Source of the DNA: Alphaproteobacteria bacterium | GTDB lineage: Bacteria; Pseudomonadota; Alphaproteobacteria; Paracaedibacterales; CAIULA01 | Assembly: GCA_019751935.1 (NCBI GenBank) | Contig: JAIEMR010000080.1 | Location: forward strand, 1 to 18,297 | DNA: 18,297 bases | Reading direction: 5' to 3' | Shown here: in pieces, positions 1 to 7,158 of the stretch | How the letters are laid out: each line of letters begins with the position of its first letter | How positions within the stretch are numbered: position 1 is the stretch's first letter | Made by a program: the position numbers and the translations under genes | The notes under the pieces: generated by a model | Seen by the model: the letters and a program-made list of their open reading frames with translations, nothing else | Databases searched by the model: none | What the model was told of the DNA's origin: nothing

Positions 1-126
1 CAAGGAGTCCTAAAACAAGAAACACAATCGATAGGTTTCCAAATTTTAAAAGAGACAGACAGAAAAAAAGGGAAAGAGAAAAAGGAGAGAAAGAAAGATG
101 AAAAGAGCTAAAAAGAGACCCATTTT

Positions 127-202
127 CTGGATCGCCACGCTTCGCTCAGGGTGACGCAGTTTTCCTAGCCACCTCGAAGAACATCGTTCCGGGGAAATCC
201 AG
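127..202. repeat. GC-rich dispersed-repeat-like patch
   Basis: This patch lies in the 264-base gene-free spacer after the M16 operon. It is about 50% GC in an AT-rich surrounding. Bases 127-159 form an imperfect palindrome and contain the core CCTGAGCGAAGCG on the minus strand, which resembles a small intergenic repeat scattered through many proteobacterial genomes. CTGGAT at 127-132 and ATCCAG at 197-202 form an inverted pair that may mark the ends. The rest of 1-264 is purine-rich on the plus strand with no gene and no clear U-tract terminator. That it is a repeat family is inferred from motif resemblance; no second full copy is in this window. Confidence 0.4.
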
Positions 203-264
203 GTAACTTTGATGAATGTAACTCAAGTCAGTGGCCAAAAAAAAATTTAAAAATAGAAATGAGA

Positions 265-1590
265 TCACTTCTCAGGATATAAATCCATAGTCGCTATAGG
301 AGGCACATTTAAAACTAGTTTTGCTGCCGCATGGACTTGCTCCAAAGTTACACCTTGAATATATTCGCCCCACTTTTCAATTTCTTCGATGGTAAAATCA
401 CACGCAAGGCCTGTAAAAACATTCAAAGTACTGTCATTTCCATCCCTGATAAAGGCTAGCTGAGCTAACAGATCTCGCTTTGCTTTTCTAAGCTCTTCCT
501 CACTAACCCCCCTTTCAAGTATGTTTTGAAGTATTGTCGCCAATTCTTTTTTAAAGGTCTGAACATCCATATGAGGAGCAAGTGTTGCTGCTATACTAAA
601 AGGACGAGGATCAAAACTGTCCCCCTCGTAAGAAGCGCCAACGTTAATTGCTAATTTCTTTTCCTCGACAAGAACCTTATAAAATTCTGTAGTACTGTTT
701 CCGCCTAAAATTTGAGAGAGAACAATCAATGGATAATAATGTTCTTTTCCTTCCCCCTTATGATTTGGAGACTTATAATACCAATTCAATAAGATCAATG
801 AATTTCTAGGGTTTTTTTGTTCAATATGTTGTGTAATTCCAAGGTGAGAAGGCTCAGCTGTTCGAACCCTTGCCGGAATTTTCTTTGAAGACAGTGAACC
901 AAAATGCTTTTCAGCAAGTTTCATCACTTCGTCCATTGTCGTTTTTCCTGCAACTATCAAAATTGCATTATTAGGTGCATACCAAGTACTATAATGAGCC
1001 CGCACAGACTCATAGCTATAGTTTTGAATATGAACTGGATAACCGATGGGTGGCACACCATAGGGATGATACCAACTCAGCGTTCTTAACAAAACTTCAT
1101 AAGCTTGACCAAATGGGTGATTCTCAAAACGCATACGCCGTTCTTCCCAAACCACATCTTTTTCCGACTTTACTTCAGCCTCTGTAAAGGCAAGATTAAC
1201 CATCCGATCGGCTTCGAATTTTAAAATAAGCTCTAAATGCTCTTTAGCAATCTCTGTATTATATAAGGTATAGTCAAAATTTGTTGATGCATTTGTGCTG
1301 CCACCATAAGTTAAAATTGTCTTTTTGAACTCAGAAGTTGGAACGGTTTTCGTACCCTTAAACATCATGTGCTCTAAAAAATGAGAAATCCCAACCAAGC
1401 TTGGCGGATCATCTGCGGTTCCAACCATATAAAGGACACCAACATTAACAATGGGCGCCATGTCATTTGGAACAACAATAACCTTTAGGCCATTTGGCAA
1501 AGTTTGTACTTGTGGATTAAATATACCGGCCATACTTTGTCCCATAAATAGAGTTAAAAATAAAAAACTGAGACGCAAAAACTTTTTCAT
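265..1590 (-). CDS. M16B zinc metallopeptidase, catalytic subunit
   Basis: This is a periplasmic or membrane-associated zinc peptidase of the pitrilysin family (M16B, related to mitochondrial processing peptidase beta). A signal peptide covers about residues 1-21 (MKK, then a hydrophobic stretch ending QSMAG). The inverted zinc motif HFLEH is at residues 70-74, with His70 and His74 as ligands and Glu73 as catalytic base. The distal zinc ligand is Glu150 in VVWEE, the usual spacing for the family. The second half (about 230-441) is the inactive M16 C-terminal domain and lacks the R/Y pair. The start overlaps the stop of the upstream M16 gene by 4 bases, so the two are probably translationally coupled and form a heterodimer, as in the Sphingomonas SPH2681/SPH2682 pair. 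It is the last gene of the operon. Physiological substrate unknown. Confidence 0.93.
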   Translation of the reverse strand: MKKFLRLSFLFLTLFMGQSMAGIFNPQVQTLPNGLKVIVVPNDMAPIVNVGVLYMVGTADDPPSLVGISHFLEHMMFKGTKTVPTSEFKKTILTYGGSTNASTNFDYTLYNTEIAKEHLELILKFEADRMVNLAFTEAEVKSEKDVVWEERRMRFENHPFGQAYEVLLRTLSWYHPYGVPPIGYPVHIQNYSYESVRAHYSTWYAPNNAILIVAGKTTMDEVMKLAEKHFGSLSSKKIPARVRTAEPSHLGITQHIEQKNPRNSLILLNWYYKSPNHKGEGKEHYYPLIVLSQILGGNSTTEFYKVLVEEKKLAINVGASYEGDSFDPRPFSIAATLAPHMDVQTFKKELATILQNILERGVSEEELRKAKRDLLAQLAFIRDGNDSTLNVFTGLACDFTIEEIEKWGEYIQGVTLEQVHAAAKLVLNVPPIATMDLYPEK

Positions 1591-2984
1591 TTGGCTTCGT
1601 TTTTCCCTGCTAATCTACCTACAATGATGAATGTTAAAAGATCAGGATTTAGGATTCTTCGAAGCACTTTGTTAACATCTGCTACAGTCAATTTTTCAAA
1701 ATTTGAATTGCGTGTTTTTATATAATCAATTGGAAAATTATCGTTTCTATAACTGGCAAGCGTTCCAACAATGCTAAGAGTTGAACCGAAAGATAATGGA
1801 TAAGAACCTGTTATATTTTTCTTGTGAAAATCGAGCTCTGCTTGCGTTACGCCCTTATCAATAATTTTTTTCCATTCTTCCTTAATTAAACCAATAACTT
1901 GATCAACACTTTCAGTCTTAGTAGCTGTAGCCCCCATGATAATATTTGCTAGATCGCTTGTAGAAATATCAGCACTACAAAAATAAGCAAGGCCTCGTTT
2001 CTCGCGAATTTCCTGCCACAAACGAGATTCAAACTCTCCACTCCCTAAAATACGCATACCAACCAAAAGTGCATAAATATCGGGATCTAAACGAGGAATA
2101 CCTGGCTGAACGAAATAAATAAGCGTCTGTGGAATATCCATCTGAATTGGATAAGTTTTCCCTAAATTTTGCAAAGAAAGAGGAGCAGGCCTTGAAAGAG
2201 GTTCTCCTTTTGGCAAAACCATAAATGTGCTTTCAATTTCTTTTACCACGTCATTTTGAGAGACCGCTCCGCACACAATGATTTCCAGGTTTGATTGTGT
2301 GAAAGCCTTTTTCATATACTCTTTTAGCTGGTCACCCGTTAAGCTAGACAGAACCTTTAGCCGATCATTTATGCTTTTGTAATAGGGGTGATTTTCACCA
2401 TAGACATTTTTTTGTAGTGCCATCCTGGCCGTAGGTTGTGGCATATGCAAAGATTGTTGCAGGCTTGCTGTAATTTGCTCTTTTACACGTCTCATGTCTT
2501 CTTCTGCAAAACGCGGAGCTGTAAGCATTGCTTGAATTAAATCAAGCGCATCTTTCAAATTTTCTTTTACAGTTCTAAATGCAATAACAAAGTTATCTTT
2601 ATTGGATGAAATAGAGAGATTAATATTTTTCTCCAACAAAGCTTTTTTAAAGCCTTGACTGTCATAAGGGCCAGCCCCTTCATCGAGTAAAGCAGCAACC
2701 AGATCCGTCAAACCTGGTAACATCGGTGGGCAATTTTTATCACCTGAATGACGAAACGTAATATTGATACTCACTACAGGAATTTCAGTTGGAACAAACC
2801 AAATAACATTTCCTAAAGAGGTTTTTAACTCTTGGAGCGGAAGTGGTGATGTTGTCATAGAATCCTGCGTTTGTTTTAAGGGAATATCTGACGCTGTTTG
2901 ATACCGTGTTTTGAGGCTTAAACCTATAAATATGACTAAGGCAATACTGCATATGCATGTCAAAAAGATCAGGTTTTTCTTCAT
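1587..2984 (-). CDS. M16B peptidase-like, non-catalytic partner
   Basis: This is a two-domain M16 protein of 465 residues without the zinc motif: the HxxEH site is replaced by LTDLVAALLDEG around residues 92-103. The C-terminal half retains the substrate-binding R/Y pair (Arg327 and Tyr334, in QEIREKRGLAY). This is the expected division of labour with the next gene, which has the zinc site but no R/Y pair. Residues 5-24 are a hydrophobic segment, either an uncleaved anchor or a signal peptide, followed by a Ser/Thr/Gln linker up to about residue 48. The start has AGGA five bases upstream and overlaps the DUF3035 gene stop by 4 bases; its own stop overlaps the catalytic subunit start by 4 bases. 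An inactive but structurally required subunit is the most likely reading. Confidence 0.9.
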   Translation of the reverse strand: MKKNLIFLTCICSIALVIFIGLSLKTRYQTASDIPLKQTQDSMTTSPLPLQELKTSLGNVIWFVPTEIPVVSINITFRHSGDKNCPPMLPGLTDLVAALLDEGAGPYDSQGFKKALLEKNINLSISSNKDNFVIAFRTVKENLKDALDLIQAMLTAPRFAEEDMRRVKEQITASLQQSLHMPQPTARMALQKNVYGENHPYYKSINDRLKVLSSLTGDQLKEYMKKAFTQSNLEIIVCGAVSQNDVVKEIESTFMVLPKGEPLSRPAPLSLQNLGKTYPIQMDIPQTLIYFVQPGIPRLDPDIYALLVGMRILGSGEFESRLWQEIREKRGLAYFCSADISTSDLANIIMGATATKTESVDQVIGLIKEEWKKIIDKGVTQAELDFHKKNITGSYPLSFGSTLSIVGTLASYRNDNFPIDYIKTRNSNFEKLTVADVNKVLRRILNPDLLTFIIVGRLAGKNEAK

Positions 2985-3511
2985 TGAGGTCCTGACTGAT
3001 TACTTGCTGCCTTTGCTGGTGAAGTCTCTCCATTAATAGAAGAGATATTACGAGCGGCCTCTTCTTTCCAACTCATAATTCTTTGAATCATAGAGTCAGA
3101 AACATTTGTTGAAACCGCTGCTTCACGATTAACAGTTTCACGAATGTTAGGCACTGCCTGTTGCTGACTAGAAGCCATAGCAAGTAAATTCTGTTCACCG
3201 CATTGTGCTTTAGTAGCTGCAGGAACCGCAGTTACCGAGGTTCCTAATAATAAATTTTGAGCCTGCGTTCCTGAAGGTACAGTAGCAATACCTGGCGCAG
3301 ACCCTTCCGAGCCGTTACCACTTCCAGCTGGAGGGCGCAACTTATAATCCTTTGGCAAACTCAAAGGAGGATTGTCTGAAACTTTAAATTCATCGGGCTG
3401 ATAATGATCTAATCCAAAAGTGTTACGGAAACTATCACAGCCACTTAATGCTATTGAAGCAACTCCAAGCCCCAAAACAACACTCAATTTATTTAAATAA
3501 TTCTTTTTCAT
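2981..3511 (-). CDS. DUF3035 (BamF-type) outer-membrane lipoprotein
   Basis: This is a lipoprotein of 176 residues. The signal peptide ends in lipobox LSGC with the lipidated cysteine at residue 25. It is followed by the family signature: GLD at 33-35, PDEF at 39-42, then a Pro-rich LSLP and LRPP up to about residue 61. The rest is low-complexity (Gly, Ser, Ala, Gln), and about residues 121-158 look helical. DUF3035 proteins have been described in Alphaproteobacteria as BamF, an accessory lipoprotein of the outer-membrane beta-barrel assembly complex. Applying that role here is inference. The gene sits directly after lspA, whose product would process this very lipoprotein, and it overlaps both neighbours by 4 bases. 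AAGG lies about 7 bases before the ATG. Confidence 0.82.
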   Translation of the reverse strand: MKKNYLNKLSVVLGLGVASIALSGCDSFRNTFGLDHYQPDEFKVSDNPPLSLPKDYKLRPPAGSGNGSEGSAPGIATVPSGTQAQNLLLGTSVTAVPAATKAQCGEQNLLAMASSQQQAVPNIRETVNREAAVSTNVSDSMIQRIMSWKEEAARNISSINGETSPAKAASNQSGPQ

Positions 3512-4002
3512 ATTATGCCTTGACCTTCTTTCTTTTTCTCAACATGCCATGCTTGCTGTAAGAAAATCAAGATAACACCGACGGTGATCGCGCTATCTGC
3601 TATATTAAAGACTGGAAAAAAGTGATTATACAAGTGAAATTGAAGAAAATCGACAACCGCACCATATTGAAAACGATCAATAAGATTGCCCAGAGCTCCG
3701 CCTATGATAAAGCTGTACCCTATCTGGGTCGTTAAGTCTTCTGCTTTCCACAAGCAAAAAATAAGCCACGTCACAAATGTGATTGCAATGAGAATAAGAA
3801 CAAGCTTTCCCCAAAAAGTATCCGCTGGAAAAAAACCAAAACTAACACCTCGATTAAATGTGAGGGTGAGATTAAAAAAGCTTGTCACTCCAATAACATC
3901 TTTAAAAGAAAGCCAGTTTAAAATTACAATTTTGCTCAACTGATCCAAAAAAATCACTAAAACAGCAAAAGAAAATCGTAAGGCTTTATGACAAACCAAC
4001 AT
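3508..4002 (-). CDS. lspA: Lipoprotein signal peptidase (signal peptidase II)
   Basis: This is an inner-membrane aspartyl peptidase that removes signal peptides from prolipoproteins after diacylglyceryl modification of the cysteine. At 164 residues it has the usual length and four hydrophobic segments. Family motifs seen: LDQLSK at 19-24; FNRGVSFG at 49-56 (the N-x-G-x-FG box); GNLIDR at 105-110; GAVVDF at 114-119 with catalytic Asp118; and FNIADSAI at 132-139 with catalytic Asp136. The start has GGAA seven bases upstream. It lies 43 bases after the 2TM-domain gene and overlaps the downstream lipoprotein gene by 4 bases. The lspA, DUF3035, M16, M16 order is one I know from other alphaproteobacteria. 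Confidence 0.97.
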   Translation of the reverse strand: MLVCHKALRFSFAVLVIFLDQLSKIVILNWLSFKDVIGVTSFFNLTLTFNRGVSFGFFPADTFWGKLVLILIAITFVTWLIFCLWKAEDLTTQIGYSFIIGGALGNLIDRFQYGAVVDFLQFHLYNHFFPVFNIADSAITVGVILIFLQQAWHVEKKKEGQGII

Positions 4003-4045
4003 CAGGAAGTTCCGTTTAGATGCATTAAATAGTCTCTAGAAAGCA

Positions 4046-4441
4046 TCATTTCTTAGGGGTTTTCTTTTTAGCTTCAGTGCTTATCTTTTTTTTGACTTCT
4101 TGTGGGATATGCATATGAGAATGCTCTGCATGTTTTTCATACTTAGCTGTATTTCTAGGCTTATCAGTTTTTTCAAGCTGGCTTTTAATTTGCTCATCTT
4201 CCCAAGAAGGGCTTAAAAAAGGAAAAAGTTCATGAAGTTTTGGAATTTGCCCTAAACTGACAGCTTGCAAAACTGCAGCAAGGCCGCATCCAAAAATAAC
4301 CCAAATAGGCCAAAAAGCTCCACCACCCATGCTTACCCAAATGATAATGCAAGCTACACAAACAGCAGTGTAAATAAAAAGATTTGTGTAGAAAGTTTTA
4401 AGAGCGTGAATTTTTTTACGAACTAATGTTTCATGATCCAT
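4046..4441 (-). CDS. Small 2TM-domain inner-membrane protein
   Basis: This protein of 131 residues matches the bacterial 2TM domain layout: a charged helix (about 5-17) ending in a Phe-Tyr pair, two membrane segments (about 19-38 and 43-62), then the short amphipathic tail with the characteristic WEDEQI (about 80-85). The family has no settled function; members occur alone or attached to sensor kinases. After the domain, residues 90-131 form a polar tail with a His cluster (EKHAEHSHMH, about 102-111) and a Lys-rich C-terminus, probably cytosolic. It is the likely first gene of the lspA operon. Its Shine-Dalgarno AGG, seven bases before the ATG, is the end of a 15-base-pair hairpin, so translation may be controlled. 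Confidence 0.75.
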   Translation of the reverse strand: MDHETLVRKKIHALKTFYTNLFIYTAVCVACIIIWVSMGGGAFWPIWVIFGCGLAAVLQAVSLGQIPKLHELFPFLSPSWEDEQIKSQLEKTDKPRNTAKYEKHAEHSHMHIPQEVKKKISTEAKKKTPKK

Positions 4442-4447
4442 AGAAGT

Positions 4448-4487
4448 ACCTGATAAAATAGAGAAACTTTAATCTATTCTATCAGGT
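4448..4487 (-). promoter_or_regulatory. Hairpin covering the 2TM-gene ribosome site
   Basis: Two 15-base arms (4473-4487 and 4448-4462) with a 10-base loop can pair along their full length in minus-strand RNA. The only non-Watson-Crick position is G-U in that RNA and would be A-C in the opposite strand, which suggests the structure acts in the minus-strand transcript. The 3' arm includes AGGU, the only Shine-Dalgarno-like sequence for the ATG at 4441. There is no U-tract, so it is not a standard intrinsic terminator for the porin gene upstream. It may protect the porin mRNA 3' end, block ribosome access, or both. Confidence 0.55.
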
Positions 4488-4518
4488 GTGACTCATGAAT
4501 TTCCAATAGTTTTTTCTA

Positions 4519-6048
4519 TTAGAATTTATATGTCAATGCAACTTGTGTACGAACCGCTTGACCATTTTTACCGTCAATGGTTTGGCGTTTGAACCAACCA
4601 AGTTCAACTCCAACATCCATGTTGTTTACAGGGCTGTAGATAATGTTACCCATAACTTTTTTGAATTGGTTAGATATTCTTGTTGTGCCGCTTAAAGCTG
4701 ACACAGCACTCTGTGGCATCCCTGGGCTAAAATCTGACACATGAACTCTCGTGTAGCTTGCCATCAAGTTTGTACGAAGGTTATCTTGCCAGTAGTGCTC
4801 GTAACCAACGATTCCGTTATAAGCTCTTTGAGTCTCAAACTTACGTTGCGTTACATCGAAGTATGCTGCTTGCCCGTCTAAATCGTAGATATAACGACCG
4901 ATACCGTCACCACCGTTGATTTGACCAAACACACCGCTCTTGCCAACTGTAACGAGTCTACCACCGATACCCATACCCCAAGCTGTAGCTTTTGCACTAT
5001 AATCTGTCGTTGGAGTAGAGCTTCCTTCAGTTACATATTTAACAGCTAATTGACGTGCCACACCGCGTAATGCTACATGTCCTGCACTTCCTGTCCATTT
5101 TACTTGAGCTGTTACATCAGGAACGGCTGTGGTACCAGCGTTCGTACCGTTTGTAGTACCACTGGCGTTCAAACCTGAGCTACCAAACATGTTCCCAGCA
5201 TTGCTAAGTGCTCCATCTTTTGATGTATAGTCTGTTACTGGCCTTTCTAAAGCAACCATAAGCTTCACGCTTTGAGCCGGATTCATTGTATAACGAACTT
5301 GAGGCTGACGCATGGTACCGTTGTTGATACCGTTAATATCAATGTTTGTACCAAGTGAATCTTGATCTCCGAATACTGTGGCAGTATGACCCGCTAACAC
5401 ACCCATGTATTCACCATAAGCATGGCGAAGACGTGGTTGATATGTGCTACCAGCGTTACCCCCAAAGAAGTCTATCTCAATAAACGTATTTAGATCGCCT
5501 CTAGCTGTTTGCGTAGTTGTAGCAAAGTTAATTCTGGAAGCACGCGCAAAAACAGAGGTGTTTCCTGATTTAGAAGCCGCCGCGTTAATTCCCTTAAGTG
5601 GTATGTTTCCAACGCTAAGCGCATCACCCATCTGTGGCCCATTTTCATATACAACGTCTCCACGAGCAAATCCACCGATTTTCACAGCACTACTTGTGCC
5701 TGGTATGGAAATATAACCTACTGGCCATGGCTTTGCATTTGTTGCTGGCATATCAGTACGCTTTGCTGTTGTTGCAACTTCTTGTCTTGCAGCAGCTATT
5801 GCCGTTTGTTTTGTTGTCTCTTCAGATTGCTTTTGAACCGTTTCCATAGTGGAAACTTTCTTATTCAATTCACTAATTTGTTGTTGTAAAGCTGCAATTT
5901 CCTTTGATAATTCAGCTCCAGCTTGCGATAGTTCAGCACCAGCTTTGTCGGAAGCTCTAGCGGAAGAGAATCCCAAGGCTGAACAAACAACAGTAGAAAC
6001 CAGCAAAGCTTTTCGAAAAGCAGATCTTTTTTCTGCGAAATGACTCAT
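4519..6048 (-). CDS. DcaP-like trimeric outer-membrane porin
   Basis: This is an outer-membrane channel probably taking up small anionic solutes, as DcaP of Acinetobacter does. The signal peptide ends near SSARA/SD (about residue 32 from the chosen start). A coiled-coil heptad region follows (about 36-75, with AGAELS duplicated in register), then a linker and the DcaP opening motif VGYISIPGT and KIGGFARGDVVYE. Next comes a 16-strand-like barrel with SRINFATTTQTARGDLNTFIEIDFFG and DQDSLG. The chain ends in VALTYKF, the terminal Phe typical of barrels inserted by BAM. The start chosen is ATG at 6048, giving 509 residues, because GGAG at 6057-6060 is eight bases upstream; the in-frame ATG at 6061-6063 abuts that Shine-Dalgarno site. 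It lies 63 bases after tssG, with no terminator between them and no convincing promoter of its own. Confidence 0.85.
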   Translation of the reverse strand: MSHFAEKRSAFRKALLVSTVVCSALGFSSARASDKAGAELSQAGAELSKEIAALQQQISELNKKVSTMETVQKQSEETTKQTAIAAARQEVATTAKRTDMPATNAKPWPVGYISIPGTSSAVKIGGFARGDVVYENGPQMGDALSVGNIPLKGINAAASKSGNTSVFARASRINFATTTQTARGDLNTFIEIDFFGGNAGSTYQPRLRHAYGEYMGVLAGHTATVFGDQDSLGTNIDINGINNGTMRQPQVRYTMNPAQSVKLMVALERPVTDYTSKDGALSNAGNMFGSSGLNASGTTNGTNAGTTAVPDVTAQVKWTGSAGHVALRGVARQLAVKYVTEGSSTPTTDYSAKATAWGMGIGGRLVTVGKSGVFGQINGGDGIGRYIYDLDGQAAYFDVTQRKFETQRAYNGIVGYEHYWQDNLRTNLMASYTRVHVSDFSPGMPQSAVSALSGTTRISNQFKKVMGNIIYSPVNNMDVGVELGWFKRQTIDGKNGQAVRTQVALTYKF

Positions 6049-6056
6049 AAAAAATA

Positions 6057-6060
6057 CTCC
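6057..6060 (-). promoter_or_regulatory. Ribosome site deciding the porin start
   Basis: GGAG lies eight bases before the ATG at 6048. It lies inside the longer reading frame, immediately after the alternative ATG at 6063, which itself has no purine-rich site upstream. This supports a start five codons inside the longest frame. Confidence 0.8.
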
Positions 6061-6111
6061 CATATAAATTCTTTAGTTAAATTTTTATACAAAAACACTT
6101 AAAAGTAAAGC

Positions 6112-7158
6112 TTATCTATGAGGTTCGGATAAACTTATTTTAACAAAGGGATTTTCTGAGGGAATTTTGTCACACTTTAGCCATGTATTAAACCCAAGAG
6201 CAAAACTGCCATTAAGCTTACTGGATTTGATATCAAAGCGATTGAGGATAAAACGTGCAAAAAATTGAACATCCAAACCACTGTAAAAATATGAAAGGCG
6301 CTCTAAAACAGGCAGATAAGATTCGTGATGTTCTTTATTAAGGTTACGAATAGGCAGGAATGAACAATACTGATCCCAGTTTAGCGGACCAATAACAATC
6401 GTTGCAACTGCTGCTTGGTCCCAGCTCATTTTCCCCATTATAAGGTTAGAACCTAATACATTAAATTGACCAACTTTTGACCCTATTACACTAAACTCTG
6501 AAGATTTTGCTTTAATCCATCGCCCTTGAAATTGCTCTAACTCAGCAGGAACTTTAAAATAGCTACGAATTATTCTAATTAATCCTGCCGATGAATGTGA
6601 TTTTTTCCACAATAAATCCCGATAAGCCAATATAATATTAGAATTTAATTCTGATTTATTTAAAAGAGGAATACTGCTAACCCCTGAAAGCTCCAAAATA
6701 GTTTTACCTATAGGAGATTCCTCTGGAGATTTTTGAAGGAGACCTGGAATAATTTTTTTGCGAAATCTATGCCACAAAGAAGCGAAACGATGATTAAAAA
6801 TATCGAGAAAATCTCTGAAAGCAGTATCTTTTATACGTGTTCTTTCAATAACCGTCTCTGTATAGGGAGTCGGCAAAGGCCCTTGAATCCCTGCAATACT
6901 TAAAAAATTAATCCATAAGATAGGTTTTTGATCAGAAATTTCTTGTAAGGAATCTAATTCGGTAGGGGGAACTGAGAAACTAACTCGAGATTTAATTCGG
7001 ATAGCTTCTTTATGTGGATCATCTCCCTCTCCAAGCGGAATAGACTCAGGATTAAGAGTTTCCAAAACTTGAATTGCCTGATCAAAATCAAACTCATAAA
7101 CATGTTTGATCATCGCCTCCTTTACAGGAGGATTTTCTCGCCAGGTAATGGATGCCAT
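6112..7158 (-). CDS. tssG: Type VI secretion baseplate subunit TssG
   Basis: TssG forms the wedge of the T6SS baseplate with TssF and TssK, on which the contractile sheath is built. The 348-residue length is typical. The N-terminus shows the family pattern: Pro-Pro near residue 10, then YEFDFDQAIQVLE at about 21-33, the equivalent of the FDFFQAVRLLE segment. Next come IRIKSRVSFSVPPTEL, then LSIAGIQGPLPTPYTE and FRDFLDIFNHRFASLWHR, which are the best-conserved blocks. The start lies within tssF (37-base overlap) and has only a weak GAG upstream, so expression probably depends on translation of tssF. TssE, TssB, TssC, TssK and ClpV are not in this window. Confidence 0.93.
   Translation of the reverse strand: MASITWRENPPVKEAMIKHVYEFDFDQAIQVLETLNPESIPLGEGDDPHKEAIRIKSRVSFSVPPTELDSLQEISDQKPILWINFLSIAGIQGPLPTPYTETVIERTRIKDTAFRDFLDIFNHRFASLWHRFRKKIIPGLLQKSPEESPIGKTILELSGVSSIPLLNKSELNSNIILAYRDLLWKKSHSSAGLIRIIRSYFKVPAELEQFQGRWIKAKSSEFSVIGSKVGQFNVLGSNLIMGKMSWDQAAVATIVIGPLNWDQYCSFLPIRNLNKEHHESYLPVLERLSYFYSGLDVQFFARFILNRFDIKSSKLNGSFALGFNTWLKCDKIPSENPFVKISLSEPHR

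Noticed and set aside
108..155. A tiny frame reading MKRAKKRPIFWIATLRSG preceded by GGAG
   Set aside because: It runs through the palindromic repeat-like sequence; such short frames arise routinely from this repeat type.
600..660. DcaP-type or other genes on the plus strand opposite the M16 genes
   Set aside because: All plus-strand frames in 1-4500 are short shadows of well-supported minus-strand genes.
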